Shown here: positions 17,344 through 28,210 of the stretch, in pieces
Layout of the letters: each line of letters starts with the position of its first letter
How positions within the stretch are numbered: position 1 is the first letter of the stretch
NCBI GenBank assembly: GCA_036381035.1
Contig: DASVDQ010000026.1
Span: 1 to 64,000 of the forward strand
Source of the DNA: Trueperaceae bacterium
Lineage (GTDB): Bacteria > Deinococcota > Deinococci > Deinococcales > Trueperaceae
Reading direction: 5' to 3'
DNA: 64,000 bases
Made by a program: the position numbers and the translations under genes
The notes under the pieces: model-generated
What the model saw: the letters and a program-made list of their open reading frames with translations, nothing else
The model's database searches: none
What the model was told of the DNA's origin: nothing

Positions 17344-18507
17344 GTGCCGAACGAGTTCAGACCGCTTTCGGTGACGCAGCTGAGGGCGCGGGAGTGCGCG
17401 AAGTGGCGGCACTACCCGTCAGACGTGCTGCCTCTGTGGGTCGCCGAGATGGACTTCGCGCTCGCCGACGGGATCAAGGCGGCGATCAAGGCCCACGTGG
17501 ACTCGGACGACCTCGGCTACCCGCCCCGCGAGGGCATGTCGGGCCTGCGCGAGGCCGTCGCCGAGCGCCTGGAGCGCCGCTACGGCGCGCGCTTCCCCGT
17601 CGACGGGATCTCGGCCCTGGGCTCGACCGTCGCGGGCATGGTCTACGGCTGCCGGGCCTTCGCCGAGCCGGGCGACGAGGTCCTCCTCCTCACGCCGCTC
17701 TACCCGCCGTTCAAGCGCTCGGTGGTCGAGACCGGTCGCGTGCCCGTGGAGGTCGAGCTGGTGCGCGGACCCGAGCGCTACGAGGTCGACATGGACGCGC
17801 TGCGGGCCGCCGTGACGCCGCGGACCAGGCTCCTGATGCTGTGCAACCCCCACAACCCCATCGGGATCATGTACCGGCGCGAGGAGCTGGAGGCGATCGC
17901 CGAGCTGGTGCTGGAGCACGACCTGTGGGTCGTGTCCGACGAGCTCCACGCCGACATCAGCTACGGCGGCAGGCACGTGCCGTTCGCCTCGCTCGCGCCG
18001 GAGGTCGCCGCGCGCACTGTGACCCTCTACGGGCCGACGAAGGCGTTCAACTTCCCGGGCCTGGGCATCTGCTTCGCGCTGACGAGCGGCCCGGAGGTGA
18101 AGGAGCGGCTGGCGTCCTCGACGGGCGGCCTGCACTCGTGGCCGAGCCGCCTGGCCGAGGCGGCGGCGCTCGCGGCCTACCGCGGCTGCGACGACTGGCT
18201 CGAGCGGGCCCTCGCCTACCTGCGCGCCAACCGCGACCGCGTGGTGGCCTTCGTGCGCGAGAGCCTGCCCGGCGCCTCCGTGCACGTGCCGGAGGCCACG
18301 TACCTCGCCTGGCTGGACCTGCGCGCGACGGGCCTGGGCGACGCGCCCGCGGCGCGTCTGGCCGAGACCGCCAAGGTGGGCCTCAACGAGGGCGCCGACT
18401 TCGGCGCCGGCGGCGAGGGCTTCGCGCGCCTGAACTTCGCGACCTGTCAGGAGGTGCTAGAGGAGGCACTCGCGCGGCTGGCCTCGGCGCTGGCGCCCGC
18501 CGCCTGA
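17344..18507 (+). CDS. MalY/PatB-type PLP-dependent C-S lyase (aminotransferase fold)
   Basis: A 387-residue fold-type I PLP enzyme. The Schiff-base lysine is K233 in GPTKAFNFPGL, and PLP-contacting residues appear in CNPHNPIG (about 167-174) and VVSDELHADI (about 196-205). The N-terminus with PLWVAEMDFALA is diagnostic of the MalY/PatB branch, which cleaves cystathionine or cysteine conjugates to pyruvate, ammonia and a thiol. An aminotransferase role is the alternative. The GTG start fits the leaderless -10 element. The last 61 bases of coding sequence overlap, antiparallel, the end of the alpha/beta hydrolase gene. Confidence 0.88.
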   Translation: MPNEFRPLSVTQLRARECAKWRHYPSDVLPLWVAEMDFALADGIKAAIKAHVDSDDLGYPPREGMSGLREAVAERLERRYGARFPVDGISALGSTVAGMVYGCRAFAEPGDEVLLLTPLYPPFKRSVVETGRVPVEVELVRGPERYEVDMDALRAAVTPRTRLLMLCNPHNPIGIMYRREELEAIAELVLEHDLWVVSDELHADISYGGRHVPFASLAPEVAARTVTLYGPTKAFNFPGLGICFALTSGPEVKERLASSTGGLHSWPSRLAEAAALAAYRGCDDWLERALAYLRANRDRVVAFVRESLPGASVHVPEATYLAWLDLRATGLGDAPAARLAETAKVGLNEGADFGAGGEGFARLNFATCQEVLEEALARLASALAPAA

Positions 18508-19340
18508 CCGGCCAGGAAAGCCAGCACGGACGCGAAGAACCGCCCCGGGACGCCGGTGTCCGCGGGCTCGTTGTGCAGCTCGTGGTAGGCGCCAGGGAAC
18601 TTGACGAGCTCCAGGGTGCCGGGCGGCGCGTCCGCGGCCAGGCGCCGGCTGCCCTCCGGCGACGCCACCCTGTCTGCCTCCCCGTGCAGCACCAGCGTCG
18701 GCACCGCCAGGGAGCCGGCGCGCGCCAGGAGCTCGCGGCCGCCGGCGATCAGCGTGTGTCCTGTGACGGCAGCTACCGGCCCGGAGTGGACCAGCGGGTC
18801 GGCGACGTAGTCGGCGCCCACGCGCGGCTCGCGCGCCAGTGCGCCGCTGTCGAGCCGCGCGACGGGCAGCGTGGGCAGCGCGGCGGCGAGGGCGCCGGCC
18901 AGCGCGGTCATCCAGCCGGGGCGGGGCACGGGGTCGAGCAGGTAGGGCGCGGAGAGGACGAGCCGCTCCAGCGCCGCCGGCCTCTCCAGCGCGTAGGCGA
19001 GCGCCACTGCGCCGCCCATCGAGTGGCCGAAGAGCACCGGAAGGCCGCGCCCGAGCGCCGTCGCGGCGTCGACGGACGCGCCCACCGCGGCGACGAGCGG
19101 CGCGTACGACCGCACCAGGGCCCGGGGACCGGGGCTGCGTCCGTGGCCGGGGAGGTCGACGGCCACCACCGGGTGGCCGGCGGCGGCGGCCGCCTCCGCG
19201 AGGCGCCCGTGGCGCAGCGCGTGCTCGGCGTAGCCGTGGACGACCACCAGCGGCCGGCCCGTCCCGGGCGCCTCCCAGCGGTAGGCGGCCAGGGAGCCCA
19301 CGCCGGGCGCGCTCAGCTCGAACCGGGTCGGCTCAGCCAC
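18447..19340 (-). CDS. Alpha/beta hydrolase, monoacylglycerol lipase-like
   Basis: A 297-residue Hydrolase_4 / lysophospholipase-type serine hydrolase. The oxyanion HGYAEH is at about residues 35-40, the nucleophile elbow GHSMGG at 105-110 (Ser107), the aspartate in [10 protein letters not shown] and the histidine in [10 protein letters not shown]. These four match monoglyceride lipases. No signal peptide is seen. The C-terminus is a low-complexity Ala/Ser tail ([12 protein letters not shown]) that is exactly the part overlapping the MalY-like gene on the other strand. The start overlaps the purC-purS stop by 8 bases, so it is probably co-transcribed with purine genes. Confidence 0.85.
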   Translation of the reverse strand: MAEPTRFELSAPGVGSLAAYRWEAPGTGRPLVVVHGYAEHALRHGRLAEAAAAAGHPVVAVDLPGHGRSPGPRALVRSYAPLVAAVGASVDAATALGRGLPVLFGHSMGGAVALAYALERPAALERLVLSAPYLLDPVPRPGWMTALAGALAAALPTLPVARLDSGALAREPRVGADYVADPLVHSGPVAAVTGHTLIAGGRELLARAGSLAVPTLVLHGEADRVASPEGSRRLAADAPPGTLELVKFPGAYHELHNEPADTGVPGRFFASVLAFLAGQAAGASAEASRASASSSTS

Positions 19341-20460
19341 CCTCCTCCAGCTCCAGGTCGTAGGTCTCCATCACCGGGTTCGAGAGGACCTTCTCCGACA
19401 TGTCGCGGAGCTGCCGCAGCGCGTCCTCCGGCTCGCCCTCCAGCGCCACCTCGACGCGCTTGCCCACGCGCACGTCCCTGACCGCGTCGTAGCCGAGGCG
19501 TCGCAGCGTCTCGAGCACGGCACGGCCCTGGGGGTCGAGGATCGAGGGCTTGAGCATCACGCTCACGACGGCGCGGTGGCTGTGCGAGCGGCCGTGGTCG
19601 TGCCCGTCGCGGCCGGCGCCCGCGGGCCGCTCCCGAGCCGCGTCCTCTCCACCGTCGTGGGCGTGGCCGCCGTGGCCAACCGCTCCTACCGGGCTGTCCT
19701 CGGGCGGCCGGTACTCGGCGGCGAACCTCTCCGGGTCGCCGGCCTCGCCGGTGACCCGCCTCAGCACCTCGGCGTAGGCCTCCTCCACGCCGCCCAGGTC
19801 GCGGCGGAAGCGGTCCTTGTCGAGCCTCTCCCCGCTCGAGGCGTCCCACAGCCGGCAGGTGTCGGGGCTCACCTCGTCGGCGAGGACCAGCGCGCCGTCC
19901 TCGGTGCGCCCGAACTCGAGCTTGAGGTCCACGAGGTCGAGCCCCAGACGGCCGAAGTAGGCCCTCAGCGCGTCGTTGACGGCCGTCGCCAGGTCGAACA
20001 GCGCGGCCAGGTCCTCCTCGGTGGCGAGGCCGAGCGCGACGGCGGCGGCGTCGTTGATGGGCGGGTCGCCCAGGGCGTCCGACTTCACGCACCACTCCAC
20101 GACCATCGGGTCGAGGACGCCGCCCTCCTCCACCCCGTAGCGCTTGGCGAAGCTGCCGGCCGCGCGGTTGCGCACGACGACCTCGAGCGGCACGATCGCG
20201 ACCCTCTCGACGAGCTGCTCGGTCTCCGAGACGCCCGCGACGAAGTGGGTGGGCACGCCCACGGCCTCGAGGGCGGCGAACACGCGCTGGCTTATCGCGT
20301 TGTTCGCCGCGCCCTTGCCCGGGATCGTGCCGCGCTTCTGGGCGTTGAAGGCCGTGGCGTCGTCCTTGAACTCGACGAGGAGGCGCGAGGGCTCGTCGGT
20401 GGCGTAGAGCCGCTTGGCCTTCCCCTCGTAGAGCAGCTGCCTGCGCTCGGGTGCGGTCAC
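19333..20460 (-). CDS. purC: PurC-PurS fusion (SAICAR synthetase + FGAM synthase subunit PurS)
   Basis: A 375-residue bifunctional purine enzyme. Residues 1-250 are SAICAR synthetase, which joins aspartate to [15 protein letters not shown], the TAFNAQKR loop, [21 protein letters not shown] and [10 protein letters not shown]. Residues about 296-375 are PurS, the small subunit of FGAM synthase: [35 protein letters not shown]. They are joined by a linker (about 252-295) that contains seven histidines in 33 residues, such as HGGHAHDGG and [10 protein letters not shown]. PurS normally is an independent protein of about 80 residues that bridges PurL and PurQ, which are not in the window. The GTG start is set by homology and by TATCAT 6 bases upstream. 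It lies downstream of purB and overlaps the hydrolase gene. Confidence 0.9.
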   Translation of the reverse strand: MTAPERRQLLYEGKAKRLYATDEPSRLLVEFKDDATAFNAQKRGTIPGKGAANNAISQRVFAALEAVGVPTHFVAGVSETEQLVERVAIVPLEVVVRNRAAGSFAKRYGVEEGGVLDPMVVEWCVKSDALGDPPINDAAAVALGLATEEDLAALFDLATAVNDALRAYFGRLGLDLVDLKLEFGRTEDGALVLADEVSPDTCRLWDASSGERLDKDRFRRDLGGVEEAYAEVLRRVTGEAGDPERFAAEYRPPEDSPVGAVGHGGHAHDGGEDAARERPAGAGRDGHDHGRSHSHRAVVSVMLKPSILDPQGRAVLETLRRLGYDAVRDVRVGKRVEVALEGEPEDALRQLRDMSEKVLSNPVMETYDLELEEGG

Positions 20461-20466
20461 GCCGCG

Positions 20467-20472
20467 ATGATA
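20467..20472 (-). promoter_or_regulatory. -10 element TATCAT of leaderless purC-purS
   Basis: Minus-strand TATCAT followed by 6 bases and the GTG at 20460. Confidence 0.6.
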
Positions 20473-20588
20473 CGACCGGCCCGGGGTCGGGCGCGGGCGC
20501 GCCGCCTCCTCCGGCGGGCCGGTCGCGGCGTCGGGAGAGGGTGAGGCAGGGCCGGGCGCTCGAGGTCCGGAGGTCGCCCGCCGGGGGC

Positions 20589-21893
20589 TCAGAGCCCGAA
20601 GCGGGCGAAGACCTCGTCGACGTGCCTGAGGTACCAGCCGGCGTCGAACGCCGCGTCCAGCTCCTCCGGCGCGAGGCGACAGCGCGGGTCGGCCGCCACG
20701 AGGTCCCTCAGGTGCTCGCCGGTCTCGAGGCTCCTCAGCGACGCCGACTGCACGACGTCGTAGGCCTCCTCGCGCGAGAGCCCGGCGCCGATGAGCGCGT
20801 GCAGCACGCGCTGCGAGAACACGAGGCCGCGCAGGAGGTCGACGTTCGCGGCCATGCGCTCCGGGTAGACGACGAGGTCGTCCAGCACGCGGCGCAGCCG
20901 CCTCAGCGCGTAGCTGGCGAGGGTCGTGGCGTCGGGCAGGACCACGCGCTCGACCGACGAGTGGCTGATGTCCCGCTCGTGCCACAGCGCCACGTCCTCG
21001 AGGGCGGCCTGGAGGTGCGCGCGCAGCAGACGCGCCACGCCCGTGAGGTTCTCGCTGGCGATGGGGTTCTTCTTGTGCGGCATCGAGGACGAGCCCGTCT
21101 GGCCGCGCCCGAAGCCCTCCTGGGCCTCGCGCACCTCGGTGCGCTGCAGGTGCCTGACCTCGAGGGCGACGCGCTCGACGCTGGTGCCGATGAGCGCCAG
21201 GGCGGCCAGCAGCTCGGCGTGGCGGTCGCGCGCGACGGTCTGGTTCGTGACGGGGTCTGGCGTGAGGCCCAGCCGCTCCGCCACACGCCGCTCCACGGCC
21301 GGGGGCACGTGGGCGTACGTCCCCACGGAGCCGCTGACCATCGCGACCCCCACGGACGCGCGCGCGGACGCGAGCCGGCGCCTGTCGCGCTCGAAGGACG
21401 CCATGAGGTTCAGCAGCTTCAGCCCGAAGGTCGTGGGCTCGGCGTGGACGCCGTGCGTGCGGCCGATCGTGAGCGTGCGCTTGTGCTCGGCGGCCAGCTC
21501 GCGCAGGCGCGCGATCACGGCCTCGAGATCGTCCGCGATGAGGTCGACGGCGCGCACCAGCAGGGCGTTCTGGGCCGTGTCGACGACGTCCGTAGAGGTG
21601 AGGCCGTAGTGCAGGTACCTGGCCGGCTCGCCCACCCGCTCGGCGAGGGCCCGGGTGAACGCGACGACGTCGTGCCTGGTGACGGCCTCGAGCGCGGCGA
21701 CGCGCTCCGCGAAGTCGTCGTCGAGGGGGCGGTCCGCGAGCGCCAGCCTGATCGCCGCGGCGGTGCCGCTCGGGACCTCCCCCAGCTCCTCGAACGCCTC
21801 GGTGGCGGCGAGCTCCACCTCGAGCCAGGCGCGGTAGCGCTCCGCCTCGCTCCACAGCGCCTTCATCTCCGGCGTCGAGTACCTGTCGATCAT
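20589..21893 (-). CDS. purB: Adenylosuccinate lyase
   Basis: Cleaves SAICAR to AICAR and adenylosuccinate to AMP, the step right after PurC. It is a 434-residue fumarase-superfamily homotetramer. The signature loop [11 protein letters not shown] is at 267-277, [12 protein letters not shown] holds the catalytic histidine region (about 142-153) and [15 protein letters not shown] is at about 95-109. The start is ATG at 21893, supported by TAGCTT 7 bases upstream. It is on the same strand as the PurC-PurS fusion with 128 bases between, and each has its own -10 element. Confidence 0.97.
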   Translation of the reverse strand: MIDRYSTPEMKALWSEAERYRAWLEVELAATEAFEELGEVPSGTAAAIRLALADRPLDDDFAERVAALEAVTRHDVVAFTRALAERVGEPARYLHYGLTSTDVVDTAQNALLVRAVDLIADDLEAVIARLRELAAEHKRTLTIGRTHGVHAEPTTFGLKLLNLMASFERDRRRLASARASVGVAMVSGSVGTYAHVPPAVERRVAERLGLTPDPVTNQTVARDRHAELLAALALIGTSVERVALEVRHLQRTEVREAQEGFGRGQTGSSSMPHKKNPIASENLTGVARLLRAHLQAALEDVALWHERDISHSSVERVVLPDATTLASYALRRLRRVLDDLVVYPERMAANVDLLRGLVFSQRVLHALIGAGLSREEAYDVVQSASLRSLETGEHLRDLVAADPRCRLAPEELDAAFDAGWYLRHVDEVFARFGL

Positions 21894-21900
21894 CGCCGCG

Positions 21901-21906
21901 AAGCTA
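21901..21906 (-). promoter_or_regulatory. -10 element TAGCTT of leaderless purB
   Basis: Minus-strand TAGCTT followed by 7 bases and the purB ATG. Confidence 0.55.
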
Positions 21907-21953
21907 CCACGGGCCCCGCAGCGCCGGGTTCGTGCCGCTGGGGACGCGGATGG

Positions 21954-21959
21954 TAGACT
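21954..21959 (+). promoter_or_regulatory. -10 element TAGACT of gyrA (leadered transcript)
   Basis: TAGACT sits about 92 bases before the gyrA GTG. The transcript would have an 85-base leader and a real ribosome site (AGGAGGG at 22042-22048), unlike most genes here. Confidence 0.45.
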
Positions 21960-22051
21960 CGGGAGTCAGGCCGAGCGTGGCCGTCCCTTCGTGCAGGTCG
22001 TCCGCCCAAGACCGGCGCCTCGCGCGGGCTGCGCGAGGGCCAGGAGGGTTC

Positions 22052-24499
22052 GTGAACGAAGGAGAAGTCGTCCCGGTCCAGATCACGGACGAGATCAAGC
22101 GCAGCTTCATCAACTACGCGATGTCGGTGATCGTCGACCGCGCGCTGCCGGACGTGCGCGACGGTCTCAAGCCGGTCCAGCGCCGCATCCTGCACGCCAT
22201 GAACCAGATGGGCCTGGCGTCGAACCGCAAGCACTCGAAGAGCGCCGGCGTGGTCGGCGAGGTGATCGGCAAGTACCACCCGCACGGCGACCAGGCCATC
22301 TACGACGCCATGGTCAGGCTGGCGCAGCCCTGGAACCTGCGCTACCCGCTCGTCGACGGGCAGGGCAACTTCGGCTCCGTCGACGGCGACCCGCCCGCGG
22401 CGTACCGCTACACCGAGGCGCGGCTCACCGCGGTCGCCGAGGCCATGCTCGCCGACATCGACAAGGACACGGTCGACTTCCTCGAGAACTTCGACGGCAC
22501 CTCGACCGAGCCTGAGGTGCTGCCCTCGGCGGTCCCCAACCTCGTCGTCAACGGCGCGGCCGGCATCGCCGTGGGCATGGCGACGAACCTCGCGCCGCAC
22601 AACCTCGGCGAGGTGGTCGACGCGCTGGTCGCGCTGATCGACGACCCGGCGGCGACCACCGAGACCCTGATGGAGCACATCAGGGGACCCGACTTCCCCA
22701 CCGGCGGCATGATCGCCAGGGAGGGCATCAGGGAGGCGCTCGAGACGGGCCGCGGCTCGATCCGCGTGCGCGGCAGGGCGCGCATCGAGGAGCGCGGCGG
22801 TCGCTCGCTGATCGTCGTGACCGAGATCCCCTACCAGGTCAACAAGACCTCGCTGATCCAGACCGTCGCCCAGCTCGTGCGCGCGAAGAAGATCGAGGAG
22901 ATCGCGACGCTGCGCGACGAGTCCGACAGGCAGGGCATGCGCATCGTCTTCGAGCTCAAGCGCGGGGTCAAGGCGCAGTCGGTCCTCAACCGGCTCTACA
23001 AGTTCACGCAGCTCCAGACGACGTTCGCCGTGAACAACGTCGTGATCGTCGACCGCTCGCCGCGCCTGCTGCCGATGCGCGACATGCTCAAGCACTTCCT
23101 CGAGCACCGCGCCGGCGTCGTGCGGCGCCGCACGCGCTACGACCTCACCAAGGCCCGCGAGCGCGCGCACGTGCTCGAGGGCTACCTGATCGCGCTCGAC
23201 AACCTCGACGCGGTCATCGCGCTGATCCGCTCCTCGCAGGACGGCCCCACCGCCAAGGAGGGGCTGATGCGCGAGTTCGACATGTCCGAGGTGCAGGCGC
23301 AGGCGGTGCTCGACATGCGCCTGCAGCGCCTCACCGGCCTCGAGCGCGAGAAGATCAACGAGGAGTACCGCGAGCTCCAGGAGGAGATCGCCAGGCTCGA
23401 GCTGATCCTCGCCGACGAGACGGAGCTGTGGCGCGTGATCCGCGGCGAGCTCCTCGAGGTCAGGAAGCGCTTCGCCGACGAGCGCCGCACGCAGATCGTC
23501 GACCGCTTCGACGACCTCGACGACGACGACCTGATCCCCGAGGAGAAGATGGTCGTCACGCTCACGCGCCAGGGCTACATCAAGCGCACGCCCATCACCG
23601 CCTACAGGTCGCAGGGACGCGGCGGGCGCGGCGTAGCCAGCCAGCGCACGAAGGACGACGACCTCAACACGATGCTGCTGGTGGGCAGCTCGCACGACTA
23701 CCTGCTGTTCTTCACGAACCGCGGGCGCGTGTTCCGCGAGAAGATCTACGACCTGCCCGAGTACGACAGGAACGCGCGCGGCGGGCACATCAGGAACGTG
23801 CTGCCGCGGCTGGGCGAGGACGAGTTCGTCCAGACCGTGCTGGGCATCGAGAGCTTCGAGCGCCACGGCTACTTCGTGTTCGCCACCAAGCGCGGGCTCG
23901 TCAAGCGCACCGCGATCTCCGAGTACGGCAACATCAACAGCGCCGGCCTGGTGGCCATCAACCTCGTGGGCGGCGACGAGCTCGTCGCCGTGCGCGTCAC
24001 CGACGGCGCCGCCGACATCGTGCTCGGCACGCGCGGCGGCCAGGCGATCCGGTTCGAGGAGGGCGGCGCCCGCCAGACGGGCCGCGCCACGCAGGGCGTG
24101 ATCGGCATCAGGCTAAAGGAGGGCGACGAGGTCGTGTCCCTGGCCGTGGTGCCGAAGGACGAGAAGGACGAGGCGCAGCTCCTCTCCGTCACCGAGAGCG
24201 GCCTCGGCAAGCGCACCCCCCTGAGGGAGTTCCCGGTGCAGAACCGCGGCGGCCAGGGCGTGATCGCCCACAAGCTCACGGCCCGCACCGGCGCGATGGT
24301 CAGCCTCGCCAAGGTGCTCGGCAGCGAGGAGCTCTTCGTGCTGGCCGAGGGCAGCCAGCTGATCCGCACGGCCGTCGACCAGGTGAGCGTCTACGGGCGC
24401 ATCTCGCAGGGCGTGACGATCAAGAGGCTCGACGAGGGCGACAGGGTGGTGGCCGCGATGGTGCTGCCCAGCGACGAAGACCTGGCCGGGGCCGAGTGA
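22052..24499 (+). CDS. gyrA: DNA gyrase subunit A
   Basis: Breakage-reunion subunit of gyrase, which with GyrB introduces negative supercoils. The 815 residues comprise the winged-helix/tower DNA-cleavage part (about 1-490) and a C-terminal beta-pinwheel. The catalytic tyrosine is Tyr120 in AYRYTEARL. The GyrA box is a variant, QGRGGRG, instead of the textbook QRRGGKG, but its presence supports GyrA rather than ParC. In the quinolone-binding helix ([12 protein letters not shown]), position 81, equivalent to E. coli Ser83, is glutamine, while the downstream acidic residue (Asp85, E. coli Asp87) is kept. GTG at 22052 is chosen for its ribosome site and normal N-terminus. It is the first gene of a three-gene operon with nucleoside hydrolase and ftsE. 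Confidence 0.96.
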   Translation: MNEGEVVPVQITDEIKRSFINYAMSVIVDRALPDVRDGLKPVQRRILHAMNQMGLASNRKHSKSAGVVGEVIGKYHPHGDQAIYDAMVRLAQPWNLRYPLVDGQGNFGSVDGDPPAAYRYTEARLTAVAEAMLADIDKDTVDFLENFDGTSTEPEVLPSAVPNLVVNGAAGIAVGMATNLAPHNLGEVVDALVALIDDPAATTETLMEHIRGPDFPTGGMIAREGIREALETGRGSIRVRGRARIEERGGRSLIVVTEIPYQVNKTSLIQTVAQLVRAKKIEEIATLRDESDRQGMRIVFELKRGVKAQSVLNRLYKFTQLQTTFAVNNVVIVDRSPRLLPMRDMLKHFLEHRAGVVRRRTRYDLTKARERAHVLEGYLIALDNLDAVIALIRSSQDGPTAKEGLMREFDMSEVQAQAVLDMRLQRLTGLEREKINEEYRELQEEIARLELILADETELWRVIRGELLEVRKRFADERRTQIVDRFDDLDDDDLIPEEKMVVTLTRQGYIKRTPITAYRSQGRGGRGVASQRTKDDDLNTMLLVGSSHDYLLFFTNRGRVFREKIYDLPEYDRNARGGHIRNVLPRLGEDEFVQTVLGIESFERHGYFVFATKRGLVKRTAISEYGNINSAGLVAINLVGGDELVAVRVTDGAADIVLGTRGGQAIRFEEGGARQTGRATQGVIGIRLKEGDEVVSLAVVPKDEKDEAQLLSVTESGLGKRTPLREFPVQNRGGQGVIAHKLTARTGAMVSLAKVLGSEELFVLAEGSQLIRTAVDQVSVYGRISQGVTIKRLDEGDRVVAAMVLPSDEDLAGAE

Positions 24500-25451
24500 T
24501 GCCGGCGCGCAGGCAGCCTGTCTGGCTCGACTGCGACCCCGGCCACGACGACGCCTTCGCGATACTCACGGCGCTGCACCGCGCCGACCTCGTGGGCGTG
24601 TCGGTGGTGTCGGGCAACGCGCCCGTCGACAGGTGCCTGGCCAACGCGCTCGTCACCCTGCAGCTCGCGGGCGCGCGGGACGTGCCCGTGCACCGCGGCG
24701 CCGAGCGTCCCCTGGCGCGCGAGCCCAGGTACGCGCCGCACATCCACGGCGAGTCGGGCCTCGCCGGCCCCGAGCTGCCGCCCGTCGAGCTCGAGCCGCG
24801 CCCCGAGCACGCGGTGGCGGCGATCATCGACGCCTCGCGGCGCGTCGAGGGCCTGTGGCTCGTCGCCGTCGGGCCCTTCACGAACGTGGCCCTGGCGCTG
24901 CGCGAGGACCCGGGCCTGGCGCGGCGCCTCGCCGGCATCAGCCTGATGGGCGGCGCCTGGGGCGGCGGCAACATCACGCCGGTCGCCGAGTTCAACGTCT
25001 GGGCCGACCCGGAGGCCGCGGAGGCGGTGTTCGCGTCCGGCGCGAACGTCGTCATGGCCGGCCTCGACCTGACCCACCAGCTCGTCGTCGACGCGCAGCG
25101 GCGCGAGCGCGTGCGCGCGCTGAGCACGACGCTGGCGCGCTTCGCCGCCGACCTGCTCGACTACTTCTCGCAGGCCTACGCCAGCGTCTACCGGGTGCCG
25201 GCCGAGGGCCCGCTGCACGACCCCTGCGCGGTGCTGGCCGTCACCGACCCGCGGCTCTTCACGGCCAGCCGCCGGCGGGTGGAGGTGGAGACGACCTCCG
25301 AGCTCACGCGCGGCATGACGGTGGTGGACAGGCGCACGGGACGGCTCGTGGGCGAGCCGAACGCGACCGTGCTCGAGACGATAGACGCCGAGGCCGCGTT
25401 CGAACTGATACTCGAGGCGCTGGGCGCCGCGAGCGCCGAGGGGGTGCGGGC

Positions 25452-25455
<4 letters not shown>
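24499..25455 (+). CDS. Inosine-uridine type nucleoside hydrolase
   Basis: Hydrolyses ribonucleosides to free base and ribose in nucleoside salvage. At 318 residues it has the calcium-binding N-terminal [11 protein letters not shown] motif (residues about 11-19). Other signs are [33 protein letters not shown] with the conserved asparagines, and [10 protein letters not shown] with the C-terminal metal-binding aspartate. The base preference cannot be read from sequence. The ATG overlaps the gyrA stop by one base (TGATG), and the end overlaps ftsE by four (GTGA). This co-transcription with gyrA is unusual. Confidence 0.93.
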
Positions 25456-26132
<677 letters not shown>

Positions 26133-26235
26133 GGGTCGTCCGCCGGCGCGCTCCTCCGCGAAGCTACGGGCGCCGACCATCGGCGGCCGTGAGGCACGGG
26201 CTCCACGGGCCCTGGGCGGCTGGCCTCCGCGCGCC

Positions 26236-27171
26236 TCACGGCGCCACCTTGCGCGCCATGCCGGCCGCCCACCGCCACCACTCGTCGCTCTCGCTGTACT
26301 CGGCCGCGAAGCGCGCGAAGGCCCAGGCCCTGACGCGGACCACGTCGAGGCCCAGCAGGTCCGCCCAGTACCGGAGGAAGCCCGCTGGGTCCGCCGCCAA
26401 GCGCTCCCTGACGTCGAAGAGGTGCCGCGTGGCGTCGTAGGCCCTGTCGCCCACGAACGGCCTGGGGTCGATGATCAGCCACGGCTCGCGCTCGGCGGCG
26501 AGGACGTTGCCGGCGTGGGCGTCGGTGACCAGCAGGACGTCGTCCGGCCCGGGACGCGACAGTTCCCGCCACGACGCGATGCCCTCCCGCACCAGGCCGG
26601 GGTCGGGCCAGCGGGCCTCCTCCTCCGCGGTGACCGCGCTCCAGCGGTCGATCAGCTCGGAGAGGTGCCTGAAGCCGTGATCGGGACCGACCGGTCGCCA
26701 GGCGCGGCGGAGGAGGCCGGCCAGCACGCGGTCGCGCTCCTCGGCCGGACGCGTCCTCAGGCTGTGTCCCGGGACGCAGCGCTCGAGCAGCAGGGCCCCG
26801 CTCTCCTCGTCAGCCGCGAGCAGCCTGACCGTCGGGTCGCCGTCCCAGAACCGCAGGCCGGCGGCCTGGTCGCGGTCCTCCATGAACGGGAACCCGACCT
26901 TCAGCACGACGGCGGTGCCGTCCCTGGTCTCCCCCGGCACCACCGCGGACGTGTAGCCCTCGTGGTCGAGGGGTCTGCCGAGCGAGAGCCCCCAGCGGCG
27001 GGCCAGCTCCTCCACGAGACCCGGCACCGAGTCGAGCCAAGCGGGCCCCCGCGGGTCCGTCATGACCACCATCCGCACGCGCTCCGGGATCAGGGGCGAG
27101 CCGGTCGCGGGCCCCGCGAGCCACCCCGCCGCGTCACCCCCGCGCGCCTCCTCAGGTCCTCCTTCGCTCAC
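26236..27171 (-). CDS. APH(6)-like aminoglycoside/hydroxyurea kinase, copy A
   Basis: A 311-residue kinase of the streptomycin 6-phosphotransferase (APH_6_hur) family. The ATP-binding lobe contains [20 protein letters not shown] and [13 protein letters not shown]. The Brenner-type catalytic loop reads [11 protein letters not shown], followed by the metal-binding [12 protein letters not shown]. Asp of the loop and Asn are kept; the usual histidine two residues before Asp is replaced. It is about 55-60% similar by eye to the neighbouring copy. Chromosomal members of this family often phosphorylate unknown small molecules, so resistance should not be assumed. The GTG at 27171 has a TAAGGT hexamer 8 bases upstream; the N-terminus is about 20 residues longer than in the paralogue. 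Confidence 0.8.
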   Translation of the reverse strand: MSEGGPEEARGGDAAGWLAGPATGSPLIPERVRMVVMTDPRGPAWLDSVPGLVEELARRWGLSLGRPLDHEGYTSAVVPGETRDGTAVVLKVGFPFMEDRDQAAGLRFWDGDPTVRLLAADEESGALLLERCVPGHSLRTRPAEERDRVLAGLLRRAWRPVGPDHGFRHLSELIDRWSAVTAEEEARWPDPGLVREGIASWRELSRPGPDDVLLVTDAHAGNVLAAEREPWLIIDPRPFVGDRAYDATRHLFDVRERLAADPAGFLRYWADLLGLDVVRVRAWAFARFAAEYSESDEWWRWAAGMARKVAP

Positions 27172-27179
27172 GGGCGGAC

Positions 27180-27185
27180 ACCTTA
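27180..27185 (-). promoter_or_regulatory. -10 element TAAGGT before APH(6)-like copy A
   Basis: Minus-strand TAAGGT followed by 8 bases and GTG at 27171; it helps choose this start. Confidence 0.4.
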
Positions 27186-27258
27186 CACGGTCCGCGGGGT
27201 CGGCGCGGGCGGCCGCCACGACCCCGCGCAGGGTCGCGGCGGGGTGCGGAACCCGGCC

Positions 27259-28131
27259 TCAGGGGGCCAGCCGGCGCGCCAGGTCGTTGGCGCGCCGCCA
27301 ATCCTCGTCGTCGTCGCGGCGCTCCGCGGCGTAGCGCGCGAACGTCCAGGACCTCACCCTCGCCTCGTCCAGGTCGAGCAGGGCGGCCCAGCTCCGCACG
27401 AAGCCGCTCGGGTCCGCCTCGAGCCGCTCCCGCTGGTCGAAGAGGTGCTGCGTCGCGTCGTAGGCCCTGTCGCCCACGAACGGCTTCGGGTCGATGAGCA
27501 GCCAGGGCTCGCGCTGGGCGGCGAGCGCGTTGCCGGCGTGCGCGTCGGTGGCCAGCAGGACGTCGTCGCGGCCCGGTCGCGCGAGCTCGCGCCACGCGGC
27601 CAGCCCCTCCCTCACGAGGTCCGGGTCGGGCCACCTGGCCTCGTCGGCCTCCGTCCCCTCGCTCCAGTAGGCGATCATCCGCTCCAGGTGCCGGAAGCCG
27701 GCCCGCGGTGAGGCGGGTCGCCAGAGCCGGCGCAGGAGCCCGGCCAGGACGGCGTCGCGCTCGGGCTCCGGCAGCGCCCTCAGGTCGTGCCCTGGCAGGC
27801 AGCGCTCCAGCAGCAGGGCGTGGCGCTCGTCGTCGGCCTCGAGCAGCCGGACCGTGGGGTCGCCGTCCCAGAACCGCAGGCCCGCGGCCTCGTCGAGACC
27901 CTCCATGTGCGGGAACGACAGCTTGAGGACGGCCGGCGTGCCGTCCTCGCGCTCCGCCGGCAGCACGACCGCCGTGTAGCCGCCGTGGTCGAACGCCGGG
28001 CCCAGCGAGAGCCCCCAACGGCGGGAGAGGTCCGCGACGAGCGCCGGCAGGCCGGCGAGCCACGCCCTTCCCTCCGGCTCCCGCTCGGCGAGCCCCCTGA
28101 CCCGCGCCGGCACCAGGAGCCCTGCCGTCAA
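27259..28131 (-). CDS. APH(6)-like aminoglycoside/hydroxyurea kinase, copy B
   Basis: A 290-residue paralogue of the gene at 26236-27171, in tandem on the same strand with an 87-base gap. Matching blocks are [46 protein letters not shown] and [21 protein letters not shown]. The catalytic aspartate and asparagine are present, as in copy A. DPKPFVGD is closer to the classical family motif than copy A's DPRPFVGD. The start is a TTG at 28131 with GAGGAG upstream; an alternative downstream GTG (LLV) is possible. The pair is a local duplication that has diverged considerably. The substrate is unknown. Confidence 0.8.
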   Translation of the reverse strand: MTAGLLVPARVRGLAEREPEGRAWLAGLPALVADLSRRWGLSLGPAFDHGGYTAVVLPAEREDGTPAVLKLSFPHMEGLDEAAGLRFWDGDPTVRLLEADDERHALLLERCLPGHDLRALPEPERDAVLAGLLRRLWRPASPRAGFRHLERMIAYWSEGTEADEARWPDPDLVREGLAAWRELARPGRDDVLLATDAHAGNALAAQREPWLLIDPKPFVGDRAYDATQHLFDQRERLEADPSGFVRSWAALLDLDEARVRSWTFARYAAERRDDDEDWRRANDLARRLAP

Positions 28132-28210
28132 CGCGCGCTCCTCGCTCGGCGCGGCCGCGCCCCGCGGACGGCCGACGAGCGTCCCGCTCGCCCCGCCGGT
28201 GCCCTGACCG

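Noticed and set aside
26236-28131. Reading the APH(6)-like pair as an aminoglycoside resistance island
   Set aside because: No mobile element, integron or base-composition change is present, and the family is common in chromosomes with non-resistance roles.
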